Shown piece by piece: positions 1-7,521 of a stretch of 64,000 nucleotides of DNA (position 1 is its first letter; each line of letters opens with the position of its first letter). A program made the position numbers and the translations under genes. This DNA comes from Streptomyces sp. NBC_00443 (GTDB taxonomy: Bacteria; Actinomycetota; Actinomycetes; Streptomycetales; Streptomycetaceae). The stretch lies in assembly GCF_036014175.1 (NCBI RefSeq), contig NZ_CP107917.1, positions 5,766,001 to 5,830,000 on the forward strand, given 5' to 3'. The notes under the pieces were generated by a model. That model saw only the letters and a program-made list of their open reading frames with translations. It searched no databases and was not told the origin of the DNA.

Positions 1-59
1 AGGACGAGTTCGTCAGGGCGAGTTCGTAAGGGCAAGTGCTCACGAGGGGAGGGCCGTCG

Positions 60-371
60 ATGATCCGCAACTGGTCACGTCTGCGTCCCGCCGCCGTGCT
101 GGTGCTGCTCTTCCTTGAGATCGCGCTGCTCGACACCGGCAGCCTCTCCGCGACCGTCGCGCTGGCCGCGACCGCCGCCGCCGGTTCCGCGTTCGCCGTC
201 TGCTCGCTCCTCGCCTCACGCGCCGCGCCCGCGGTGCCGCCCACACGCGTGCGCACCGCCATCCGCGACCGGGCCCGCCGTACGGCATTCCTGCCGCAAC
301 GCGACCCCGACGCCTCGGGCCGGCCCCGGCCCAGGGCGCCCGGACACGCCCTTCCGGCGACCGCCGCGTAG
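60..371 (+). CDS. Small membrane protein upstream of the YidC-like gene
   Basis: A 103-residue protein starting at an ATG with a purine-rich ribosome site (GAGGGGAG, 44-51). One or two hydrophobic segments occupy roughly residues 10-50 (LVLLFLEIALLD and an Ala-rich stretch), followed by a basic, Pro/Arg-rich tail that is probably cytoplasmic. A small protein of this kind commonly sits directly upstream of a YidC/Oxa1-type gene in Streptomyces, and here the insertase follows 117 bases later on the same strand. No enzymatic motif is visible. A helper role in membrane insertion is only a guess from the neighbourhood. Confidence 0.6.
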   Translation: MIRNWSRLRPAAVLVLLFLEIALLDTGSLSATVALAATAAAGSAFAVCSLLASRAAPAVPPTRVRTAIRDRARRTAFLPQRDPDASGRPRPRAPGHALPATAA

Positions 372-488
372 GGCACGCACCTCTCACAGCTCCCACGTGT
401 GACCCCGCGCGGGTCGTCATGCCGCCATGCCGATTTCCGGCATTCCTGTCATTCCCCCGGCACGACGAGACCCCCGGAGGGCTCACCC

Positions 489-1202
489 ATGTCCGTTTTC
501 GCCGACCTTGTTCAGCAACTCGCCGACCTGCTCCAGCCGCTGTTCGGCGCCTCCGCGGCCGCCGCCGCGATCGTCCTGTTCACCGCGTTCGTACGGCTGC
601 TCGTGCATCCGCTGTCCCGGGCCTCCGCGCGCGGGCAGAAGGCGCGGGCCGGGCTCCAGCCGAAGATCGCCGAGCTGCGCAAGAAGCATGCGAAGAACCC
701 GGAGCGGCTCCAGCAGGCCGTGATGGAGCTGCACACCAAGGAGAAGGTGTCGCCGCTGTCCGGGTGCCTGCCCAGCCTGTTCCAGCTGCCCGCCTTCTTC
801 CTCCTCTACCACCTGTTCTCGAACACGACGATCGGCGGGAAGGCGAACGAGCTGCTGTCGCACCAGTTGTTCGCCGCGCCCCTCGGGGACCGGTGGGCCG
901 ACGCGCTCGGCGACGGCGGTGCGTTCGGGGGTGCCGGGCTCGTGTACGTCGGGCTGTTCGTGGTCGTCGCCTGTGTCGCCGCGTTCAACTACGGCCGTAC
1001 GAAGCGGATGATGGCCGCGAATCCGGCGGTGCCGGTGGTCGACGGGGAGCCGGTGCCGGGGATGGGGGCCGTCAGCAAGGTCATGCCGTTCATGTCCTTC
1101 TTCACGCTCTTCACCGTGGCGGTGGTGCCGCTGGCGGCCGCGCTGTACGTCGTGACCAGTACGACGTGGAGCGCGGTGGAGCGGGCCGTGCTCTATCGCT
1201 GA
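489..1202 (+). CDS. YidC/Oxa1-family membrane protein insertase (short paralogue)
   Basis: A 237-residue protein started by ATG 489 after the ribosome site CCCGGAGG. It has the Oxa1 layout: a first membrane segment (about residues 20-42), a charged cytoplasmic hairpin rich in Lys/Glu (about 45-85), then a short hydrophobic segment after SPLSGCLPSLFQLP (about 90-110) and two or three further segments (about 150-175 and 200-230). Members insert proteins into the cytoplasmic membrane. It lacks the long basic C-terminal tail of the main actinobacterial YidC, so it is probably the accessory copy rather than the essential one encoded near the origin. The stop codon is the first of a tandem run of TGA-containing repeats. 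Confidence 0.85.
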   Translation: MSVFADLVQQLADLLQPLFGASAAAAAIVLFTAFVRLLVHPLSRASARGQKARAGLQPKIAELRKKHAKNPERLQQAVMELHTKEKVSPLSGCLPSLFQLPAFFLLYHLFSNTTIGGKANELLSHQLFAAPLGDRWADALGDGGAFGGAGLVYVGLFVVVACVAAFNYGRTKRMMAANPAVPVVDGEPVPGMGAVSKVMPFMSFFTLFTVAVVPLAAALYVVTSTTWSAVERAVLYR

Positions 1203-1270
1203 ACGCGCTGAACGCGCTGAACGCGCTGAACGCGCTGAACGCGCTGAACGCGCTGAACGCGCTGAACGCC
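1199..1270. repeat. Eight tandem 9-bp repeats (CTGAACGCG) on the insertase stop codon
   Basis: Eight consecutive copies of CTGAACGCG, the last ending GCC. The insertase stop codon TGA (1200-1202) is part of the first copy, so the array places a TGA in that reading frame every third codon for about 70 bases. A change in copy number would leave the insertase unaltered. Confidence 0.95.
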
Positions 1271-1400
1271 GGGGACCCGTCGCCTACGGTCCAGTACGTG
1301 AACCGGGTATTGCGGACTGGGCGTAGACCTTGGAGGATCGACCAGTCCTCCGATGGCTGCACCCGTCGGCGGGCGCCCGCGATCGAGGGAGATTGTGATC

Positions 1401-2258
1401 ATGAAGCTGCTGCGAGTCGGTACGGCAGGAGCGGAGCGGCCCGCGCTGCTCGACGCCGAGGGGGCCTTGCGGGACCTGTCGGGCGTCGTGCCGGACATCG
1501 ACGGACCGCTGCTCGCCGACGACGCCGCGCTCGGCCGGATCCGCGCTGCCGCGGACGCCGGTGAGCTGCCCGAGCTGGACGGCGCCGGACTGCGGGTCGG
1601 GCCGCCCGTCGGGCGCATCGGCAAGGTCGTGTGCATCGGGCTGAACTATCACGACCACGCCCGCGAGACCGGCGCCGAGCCGCCCGCCGAGCCGGTCATC
1701 TTCTTCAAGGCCGCGGACACGGTCGTCGGGCCGGACGACACGGTGCTGGTCCCTCGCCGGTCGTCGAAGACCGACTGGGAGGTCGAGCTCGCGGTCGTCA
1801 TCGGACGTACGGCCCGGTATCTGGACTCGGCCGAGGAGGCGCTCGCGCATGTCGCCGGGTACGCGGTGGCGCATGACGTGTCCGAGCGGGAGTTCCAGAT
1901 CGAGCGGGGCGGGACCTGGGACAAGGGCAAGAACTGCGAGACGTTCAACCCGCTGGGACCCTGGCTGGTGACGGCGGACGAGGTGCCGGACCCGCAGAAC
2001 CTCGCGCTGAAGCTGTGGGTCAACGGCGAGCTGAAGCAGGACGGCACCACGGCCGAGCAGATCTTCCCGGTCGCCGAAGTCGTGCGGTACGTCAGCCAGT
2101 TCATGACGCTGTATCCCGGTGACGTCATCAACACGGGTACGCCGGCGGGGGTTGCCATGGGGCGGCCCGAGCCCAAGCCGTATCTGCGGGCCGGGGACGT
2201 GGTGGAGCTGGAGATCGAGGGGCTCGGGCGGCAGCGGCAAGAATTCAAGGATGCCTAG
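1401..2258 (+). CDS. Fumarylacetoacetate hydrolase-fold enzyme
   Basis: A 285-residue protein; ATG 1401 follows the ribosome site GAGGGAGA, so the longer in-frame reading from 1353 is not used. It carries the FAH-fold core: GKVVCIGLNYHDHARE at about 75-90, EPVIFFKAADTVVGP at about 98-112, and the acidic metal-binding triad region DWEVELAVVIG at about 127-137, ending with the typical GDVVELEIEGLG. Such enzymes hydrolyse or decarboxylate 2,4-dioxo acids or acylpyruvates with Mg2+. The family covers acylpyruvase, ureidoglycolate lyase-like and 2-hydroxyhepta-2,4-diene-1,7-dioate isomerase activities, so the substrate cannot be told. Neighbours do not settle it. Confidence 0.85.
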   Translation: MKLLRVGTAGAERPALLDAEGALRDLSGVVPDIDGPLLADDAALGRIRAAADAGELPELDGAGLRVGPPVGRIGKVVCIGLNYHDHARETGAEPPAEPVIFFKAADTVVGPDDTVLVPRRSSKTDWEVELAVVIGRTARYLDSAEEALAHVAGYAVAHDVSEREFQIERGGTWDKGKNCETFNPLGPWLVTADEVPDPQNLALKLWVNGELKQDGTTAEQIFPVAEVVRYVSQFMTLYPGDVINTGTPAGVAMGRPEPKPYLRAGDVVELEIEGLGRQRQEFKDA

Positions 2259-2348
2259 AGGGGTGGGGGCTGCGCGTGTACGGCGGGTGCGGGCCGTCCG
2301 TGGTTGATCGCGCAGTTCCCCGCGCCCCCTAGAAGCAGGGCGTTGCCC

Positions 2349-2864
2349 TTACTGCTTCTCCAGGAAGTGCTCCAGCGCCTCCACCACCATCCGGTGGTCC
2401 TCCAGTTGGGGCAGGCCGCTCACCGTCACTGATCCGATGACGCCGACGCCCTCCACGTTGATCGGGAAGGAGCCGCCGTGGGCCGCGTAGGTGTCGGGGT
2501 CCAGGCGGGAGGAGTCCTCGAAGGTCGTGCCCTTGGCGCGGAAGCGGGCGCCGACGACGTAGGAGGACGTGCCGTAACGCTCCACCACCCGTCGCTTGCG
2601 GGCGATCCAGGCGTCGTTGTCGGGGGTGGAGCCGGGCAGGGCCGCGTGGAAGAGCTGCTGGCCGGCCCGGTGGATGTCGATGGCGACGGGGGCCTGGCGC
2701 TCGCGGGCCATCTCGACCAGCAGGGAGCCGAGCGCCCACGCGTCCTCGTAGGTGAACTGCCGGAAGACCAGGCCGCGTTCCTGGGCCTCCAGCTCCTCCA
2801 GGGACGGGGTGATCTCCGGGTGGAACTTGGGGGTGATCCCCGGGTTGTGCGTCTTGCTGGTCAT
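2349..2864 (-). CDS. Heme-degrading-domain (UPF0303/DUF336-like) protein
   Basis: A 171-residue cytosolic protein of the UPF0303 group, recognised by FTYEDAWALGSLLVEMA near residues 37-53, the VAIDIHRAGQQLFHAALPG block near 60-78 and the C-terminal GVGVIGSVTVSGLPQLEDH. The family shares the HbpS/GlcG-like fold; a heme or cobalamin-related role has been proposed but is not settled. The start ATG overlaps the TGA of the upstream Gfo/Idh oxidoreductase by one base, so the two are translationally coupled and were probably acquired for a common carbohydrate or cofactor function controlled from the palindrome upstream. Confidence 0.75.
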   Translation of the reverse strand: MTSKTHNPGITPKFHPEITPSLEELEAQERGLVFRQFTYEDAWALGSLLVEMARERQAPVAIDIHRAGQQLFHAALPGSTPDNDAWIARKRRVVERYGTSSYVVGARFRAKGTTFEDSSRLDPDTYAAHGGSFPINVEGVGVIGSVTVSGLPQLEDHRMVVEALEHFLEKQ

Positions 2865-3937
2865 CACAGCTTCACCACCACTGCGTCGCGTGCCGAACGG
2901 TGTGCCGCTTCCAGTACGTCGAGGGCGGCTGCCGCCTCCAGAGCCGTCACCGGGTTGGGGCCGCCGTCCAGCAGGGCCTTTGCCACGGCCGCATAGTAGG
3001 CGGGGTAGTCGCCGGGGAGGGTGGGTTCGACGCGGCCGCCGCCCGTCAGGGGGGACTCGCCGGAGCCGACCCGGCCCCACAGTGACTCGGGTTCCGTGCC
3101 CCAGCCGGCAGTCGTGTCCGGACGCTGTCCCTCCCGCAGTGCCGCCTCCTGCGGGTCCAGGCCGTGCTTGACGTAGCCCGCCTTCGAGCCCAGCACCCGG
3201 AAACGCGGGCCCAGTTGGGCGGTCGTCGCGGAGGCGTAGAGGTGAGAGCGGACGCCGTTCGCGTGCGTGAGCGCGATGAACGTGTCGTCGTCCGTCTCCG
3301 CGCCGGCACGGCGGACGACCGCCTCGGCGTACACCTGCGTGACCGGGCCGAAGAGCACCAGCGCCTGGTCGACGACATGGCTGCCGAGGTCGTACAGCAG
3401 ACCTCCGATCTCTGCCGGGTCGCCGGACTCCCGCCAGCCGCCCTTGGGCTGCGGACGCCAGCGCTCGAAGCGGGACTCGAAGCGCCATACGTCGCCCAAC
3501 TCGCCCTCGGCCAGGAGCCGGCGCAGCGTCAGGAAGTCGTTGTCCCAACGGCGGTTCTGGAAGACCGACAGCAGCAGGCCGCGCTCCTCGGCCAGCGCCG
3601 CCAGCTCGCGTGCCTCGGCCGCGGTGCCGGCGATCGGCTTGTCGACGACGACCGGGAGGCCCGCCTTCAGGGCGGCGGTCGCGAGCGGGACGTGCGTCTT
3701 GTTGGGGGACGCGATGACGACCAGGTCGAGGTCGTCGGCGCGGGCGAGCAGCTCGTCGGGCGTGGCGGCGACGCGTACGTCCGGGTGCTCGGTGCGGGCC
3801 TGCTTCTGCCGCTCGGGGTTCGACGTGACCACCGTGTCCAGGGCGAGTCCCTCGGTGGTGGCGATCAGCGGGGCGTGGAAGACGGAGCCTGCGAGGCCGT
3901 AGCCGACCAGGCCGACGCGGAGGGGAGTAGCACTCAT
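2864..3937 (-). CDS. Gfo/Idh/MocA-family oxidoreductase
   Basis: A 357-residue NAD(P)-dependent sugar or cyclitol dehydrogenase. The N-terminus RVGLVGYGLAGSVFHAP is the Rossmann GxGxxG site, DLVVIASPNKTHVPLA is the second strand pair, and VVVDKPIAGTAAEA carries the conserved EKP-type motif (here DKP) that holds the catalytic lysine, near residue 100. The C-terminal part is the usual alpha/beta substrate domain. ATG 3937 is chosen because the Rossmann strand begins eight residues later. It heads an operon with the heme-degrading-domain gene and is divergent from a ROK repressor; the shared 27-bp palindrome makes local repression by that ROK protein likely. Confidence 0.88.
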   Translation of the reverse strand: MSATPLRVGLVGYGLAGSVFHAPLIATTEGLALDTVVTSNPERQKQARTEHPDVRVAATPDELLARADDLDLVVIASPNKTHVPLATAALKAGLPVVVDKPIAGTAAEARELAALAEERGLLLSVFQNRRWDNDFLTLRRLLAEGELGDVWRFESRFERWRPQPKGGWRESGDPAEIGGLLYDLGSHVVDQALVLFGPVTQVYAEAVVRRAGAETDDDTFIALTHANGVRSHLYASATTAQLGPRFRVLGSKAGYVKHGLDPQEAALREGQRPDTTAGWGTEPESLWGRVGSGESPLTGGGRVEPTLPGDYPAYYAAVAKALLDGGPNPVTALEAAAALDVLEAAHRSARDAVVVKL

Positions 3938-3943
3938 GGATCC

Positions 3944-3970
3944 CACTTTCGCAACGCTGTTGCCAAAGTG
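3944..3970. promoter_or_regulatory. 27-bp near-perfect palindrome, probable ROK operator
   Basis: Arms CACTTTCGCAAC (3944-3955) and GTTGCCAAAGTG (3959-3970) with the 3-bp spacer GCT match at 11 of 12 positions. The element lies 6 bases upstream of the oxidoreductase start and 23 bases upstream of the divergent ROK gene, exactly where an autoregulatory repressor of both would bind. Assignment to the ROK protein is inferred from position. Confidence 0.75.
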
Positions 3971-3993
3971 CAAGCGCCGGGGACAATGGGTGC

Positions 3994-5520
3994 GTGAAGC
4001 ATGGTGTGGACAGTGGAGTGGTCGGTGGCGTGGTCGGTGGCGTGAACAGGGCGAAGGGTGGCACCGGTACCGGGACCGGCATGGGTACCGGCAGCGCTGT
4101 CGGGCTCGGCGGCGTGAACCTGGGCGCCCTGCGCAGTCACAACACCGCGCTCGTGCTCGACCTGCTGCGCACGGCCGGTCCCGAGGGCATCAGCCGGCTC
4201 GAACTCGCCGAGCGCACCGGCCTCACCCCACAGGCGGTCAGCAAGATCACCGCCCGGCTGCGGGAGGACGGGCTCGCCGCGGAGGCGGGGCGCAGGGCGT
4301 CGACGGGAGGCAAGCCGCGCACGGTGCTGCGGCTGGTACCGGAGGCCGGGCATGCGGTCGGCGTCCATCTGGACCGGGACGAGCTGACGGCTGTGCTCTG
4401 CGATCTGACCGGTGCCGTGGTCGCCCAGCGCCGGACCCCGCTGGACCTGGGGGCCGGCGCGGAGACGGTCGTCGAGCGGACCGTGCGGGAGGTGCGGGAG
4501 CTGGCGGCCGGGGGCGGTCGGCCGATTGCCGTGCTCGGCGTCGGCGTGGCCCTGCCCGGACCGCTCGACCACCGGCGCGGTGTGCTGCACCGGGTCACCG
4601 GGTTCCCGGAGTGGAACGGCTTCCCACTGCGCGACGTCCTCGCGCGGCGCCTCTCGCTGCCGGTCGTGGTCGACAAGGACACCAACGCGGCGGCGCTCGG
4701 GCTTGCGGTAGGGGGTGCGGCCGGGGGAGGGGCGGCGCCCGGCACGGCAGGGCCTGACGCGGGCGGGTCCGGCGCCGCCGGGCCCGTCATTGCCGCGCCT
4801 GTCATTGCCGCGCCTGTCATTGCCGCGCCTGTCATTGCCGGGTCCGGTACGGGCGCCTCCGGCACGGGCGCCTCCGGTACGGACGCCTCCGGGACCGCCG
4901 CGCTCGTCACTGCCGCGTCCGGTACCTCCGAGTCCGGTACCTCCGGCTCCGGCGCCCCCGCGCCCATCACCTCCAGCTCCGGCACGGCCGCGTCCGTCAC
5001 CACCGCCCCCGTCACCACCGCCCCCGTCACCACCCCACCCACCCCCTCCCCATCAGCCCCCTCCTTCGCCTACCTCCACTTCGGCGCCGGAATCGGCGGC
5101 GGGCTGGTCATCGGGGGAGTCGTGCACCGCGGGACCCGCACCGGAGCCGGGGAGTTCGGGCATCAGGTCGTTCAGCTGGACGGCCCGCCCTGCGGGTGCG
5201 GCAACCGCGGCTGTGTCGAGGCGCTGTGCCTGGCCGCCGTGGCGCGCGGTGACCTGGCGGAGGCGGCCCGGGTGCTCGGCACGGCCGCGGGCAACCTGGT
5301 CGCGCTGCTCGACGTCGACCTCGTGCTGCTGGGCGGCCGTACGGTCGCCGCCGCGCCGGAGACCTTCGTACGCGGTGTCGCCGCCGTTCTCGACGAGCGT
5401 GCCCGGCGCGCGGGCGAGGACGCCGTGCCGGTGCGGGTCGCCGCCGGCGGGGAGCGCGGGGTCGCCGAGGGGGCGGCCCAGCTGCTGCTGGCGCCGTTGT
5501 TCGGGCGGGCCGAGGGGTGA
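3994..5520 (+). CDS. ROK-family transcriptional repressor with a low-complexity insertion
   Basis: A 508-residue protein, about 100-120 residues longer than usual for ROK repressors. A Gly/Val-rich leader (1-45) precedes a winged helix (about 48-110, RLELAERTGLTPQAVSK). The sugar-kinase-like domain follows: VGVALPGPLD, the catalytic-lobe strand VVVDKDTNAAALGLA (about 224-238), then FAYLHFGAGIGGGLVIGG (about 358-375) and the zinc motif CGCGNRGCVE. Between the two lobes, residues about 238-356 are a Pro/Ala/Ser/Thr/Gly repeat region (four PVIAA units, GTGAS-type units, three PVTTA units) that is absent from normal family members. GTG 3994 is the only upstream start in frame. It probably represses the divergent oxidoreductase pair and itself. 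Confidence 0.85.
   Translation: MKHGVDSGVVGGVVGGVNRAKGGTGTGTGMGTGSAVGLGGVNLGALRSHNTALVLDLLRTAGPEGISRLELAERTGLTPQAVSKITARLREDGLAAEAGRRASTGGKPRTVLRLVPEAGHAVGVHLDRDELTAVLCDLTGAVVAQRRTPLDLGAGAETVVERTVREVRELAAGGGRPIAVLGVGVALPGPLDHRRGVLHRVTGFPEWNGFPLRDVLARRLSLPVVVDKDTNAAALGLAVGGAAGGGAAPGTAGPDAGGSGAAGPVIAAPVIAAPVIAAPVIAGSGTGASGTGASGTDASGTAALVTAASGTSESGTSGSGAPAPITSSSGTAASVTTAPVTTAPVTTPPTPSPSAPSFAYLHFGAGIGGGLVIGGVVHRGTRTGAGEFGHQVVQLDGPPCGCGNRGCVEALCLAAVARGDLAEAARVLGTAAGNLVALLDVDLVLLGGRTVAAAPETFVRGVAAVLDERARRAGEDAVPVRVAAGGERGVAEGAAQLLLAPLFGRAEG
4783..4845 (+). repeat. 15-bp tandem repeats inside the ROK gene
   Basis: Four in-frame units encoding Pro-Val-Ile-Ala-Ala (core GTCATTGCCGCGCCT). They open a longer low-complexity stretch up to about 5060 that also holds GGTACGGGCGCCTCC-like and CCCGTCACCACCG units. 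In-frame units allow length change without loss of the reading frame. Confidence 0.85.
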
Positions 5521-5684
5521 GGCGGCGGCGTTGAGGCTCGTGGCTGTGCCCTCGCTCCCGGCGGCGGGCGTGCGCTGATCGAGGGCCGTATGCGGCGGCG
5601 GCGTCCGCTGATCGAGCGGACTTGCGAAGCCGTACGGAATGGCACCGCCGGGAACCCGTCCCCACCCGGCATGGTCATGTGTTC

Positions 5685-6593
5685 ATGCGACTGCACTCAC
5701 CCGCCTCCCTCTGCCTCGCAGCAGCCGCCCTCCTAGCCGTGGCGCCCCCGGTGCGCGCGGAGCCCGCGGCCGAGCTGCCCAGCTGCGCCACCGACGACCG
5801 GGCATTCCCCCTCACGACCCGCCTCCACGGCGGCCCCGACTCCTACGTGGCCGGCGGTGGATTCGGCACCTGGTACCTGGACCTCACCAACAAGACCGGC
5901 CGGACCTGCACCGGCATCCACCCCGTCGTCGTCCTCATCGACGCCAAGCGAGCCCTCAAGCCGTCCCAGCCCCGACTGGAGTTCTACGGCAGCCCGCGCG
6001 GCAATCCGAGCAGCAGTCCGAAGGGCGGCGCGGACGGCGGCCCGGACAGCGCCCGCCCCCACGCCGTCCGCTTCGAGACCACCGACGAGGACGAACTCGT
6101 CGGCGCCTTCGGCGGGTCCGGCGACTCCGGCGACTTCCCCGGCTTCACCGTCGGCCCCGGCAAGACGGTCACCGTGAAGGTCCGGCTCGCCGTCACCTCG
6201 GACGCCGTGCCGAACAAGGTCACCGCCAACGCGGCCGTCGTCCAGCGTCACCAGGGCGACGGCGACTGGGTCGGCCAGTCCAACGACTACCGCTTCACCA
6301 TCGACGCCGACCCGGCCGACCCGGCCCACCCGCACGGCAAGGCCGAACCGGCCGACACGACCGCCCCTAACGACCCGGCCGCCCGGGAGTCCTCGGCTTC
6401 CTCGGCCTCCCCGGCCGCCTCCGCCGCCGCGAACCCCTCGGCGACCCCCGGCGCCGACAACCCCCGCGGCCATCTGACCCTCGCCGACGAACTGGCCCGC
6501 ACCGGCCTCACGCCCCCCGGCGCCACCTTCGCCACCACCGCGGCCCTCCTCCTGGCCGGCATCACGCTGCTCATCGCCCGGAGGCGCCGCTGA
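5685..6593 (+). CDS. Exported surface protein with LARTG sorting signal
   Basis: A 302-residue protein with a signal peptide (residues 1-25, hydrophobic core SLCLAAAALLAVAPP, cleavage near VRA-EPA), a beta-rich extracellular domain, a Pro/Ala/Ser/Thr linker from about 215, and a cell-wall sorting tail: LARTG at 270-274, a hydrophobic segment and RRRR at the end. LAxTG is the recognition site of actinobacterial class E sortases. No ribosome site stands out before ATG 5685; the signal peptide fixes the start approximately. The class F sortase at 16.4 kb is a different class and is not its obvious partner. Confidence 0.75.
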   Translation: MRLHSPASLCLAAAALLAVAPPVRAEPAAELPSCATDDRAFPLTTRLHGGPDSYVAGGGFGTWYLDLTNKTGRTCTGIHPVVVLIDAKRALKPSQPRLEFYGSPRGNPSSSPKGGADGGPDSARPHAVRFETTDEDELVGAFGGSGDSGDFPGFTVGPGKTVTVKVRLAVTSDAVPNKVTANAAVVQRHQGDGDWVGQSNDYRFTIDADPADPAHPHGKAEPADTTAPNDPAARESSASSASPAASAAANPSATPGADNPRGHLTLADELARTGLTPPGATFATTAALLLAGITLLIARRRR

Positions 6594-6624
6594 GTGAGCC
6601 CGCCCCGTCTGCGACGATCCCTGC

Positions 6625-7380
6625 GTGGACTACCCGAACAACCAGGCCCCCGGCGCCCCCGTGCGCCAGGGCATCCCGGAGCACGGCCGGATCCCGAAGT
6701 ACTACGCGGTGAAGGCCCGGCTCGACCTCCTCGTCGGCGAACTCGGCGAGGGCGACCCGCTCCCCACCGAGCGCGACCTCTCCGAGGAGTACGAGGTCGC
6801 CCGCGAGACCGTCCGGCAGGCGATCCGGGAGCTGGTGCTGGAGGGCAAGCTGCGGCGGCGGGGGCGGGGCACGGTCGTGGCCGGGCCCAAGCTCGAACAG
6901 CCCCTCTCCCTCGCCAGCTACACCGAGGGTGTACGGCGGCAGGGGCGGGCCCCCGGCCGTAGCCTCGTCACCCTCGACCGCTTCCCCTGCCCCGCCGCCC
7001 TCGCCGCCGAGACGGGCCTGGTACGCGGCGAACCCGTCTGGCACATGGAGCGCGTCCTGCTCGCCGACGACGAGCGGGTCGGCCTGGAGAGCACGTACGT
7101 CGCCGTCGCCCGGGTGCCCCGGCTGGACGCCGACTTCGACCCCGACTCCTCCTTCTACGCCTTCCTCAACGGACAGGGCATCGTCTTCGGCGACGCCGAC
7201 GAGCGCCTGGAGACCGTGCTGGCGACCCCCCGCGAGGCCCTGCTCATCGGGACCCCGCCCGCCCTTCCGATGCTGCTGATCCACCGGGTGTCACGGGACA
7301 CCGCCGGGGAGCCGCTGGAGCGGGTGCGGACGCTGTTCCGGGGGGACCGCTTCTCGTTCACCACACATCTGCGCGGCTGA
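6625..7380 (+). CDS. GntR/HutC-family regulator (UTRA domain) of the phosphonate operon
   Basis: A 251-residue GTG-start protein. The winged helix spans about 22-88 (GDPLPTERDLSEEYEVARETVRQAIRELVLEGKLRRRGRGT), followed by a UTRA effector-binding domain (about 100-250, ending RVRTLFRGDRFSFTTHLRG). It is placed just before, and in the same direction as, the FAD oxidase, hydrolase and ABC importer genes, so it most likely controls them in response to an aminophosphonate or a breakdown product. HutC-subfamily members such as PhnF have comparable roles in phosphonate or phosphate uptake. The 141-base gap that follows holds a candidate operator. Confidence 0.85.
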   Translation: MDYPNNQAPGAPVRQGIPEHGRIPKYYAVKARLDLLVGELGEGDPLPTERDLSEEYEVARETVRQAIRELVLEGKLRRRGRGTVVAGPKLEQPLSLASYTEGVRRQGRAPGRSLVTLDRFPCPAALAAETGLVRGEPVWHMERVLLADDERVGLESTYVAVARVPRLDADFDPDSSFYAFLNGQGIVFGDADERLETVLATPREALLIGTPPALPMLLIHRVSRDTAGEPLERVRTLFRGDRFSFTTHLRG

Positions 7381-7417
7381 AAAGTCCGGAATTCGACCCG
7401 TTCGCCATGCGATCAAT

Positions 7418-7434
7418 TATCACGAAGAGATAAC
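7418..7434. promoter_or_regulatory. Candidate operator before the phosphonate operon
   Basis: A short inverted repeat, TTATC (7418-7422), 7-bp spacer, GATAA (7430-7434), in an unusually A+T-rich patch between the GntR gene and the FAD oxidase gene. Position suggests a GntR operator or promoter element; the arms are only 5 bp. Confidence 0.4.
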
Positions 7435-7521
7435 GGGTCTAGCCCAAACGTGATGGCCAGTTCACGCTCTCGTTGTCAGCCGGACCCTTCCGGTTACCCG
7501 ATCCCGAGGAGCGTTGCCGTC

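Noticed and set aside
1111..1636. Minus-strand frames with FSA or VQR repeats
   Set aside because: They are translations of the 9-bp repeat and antisense of the insertase and FAH genes.
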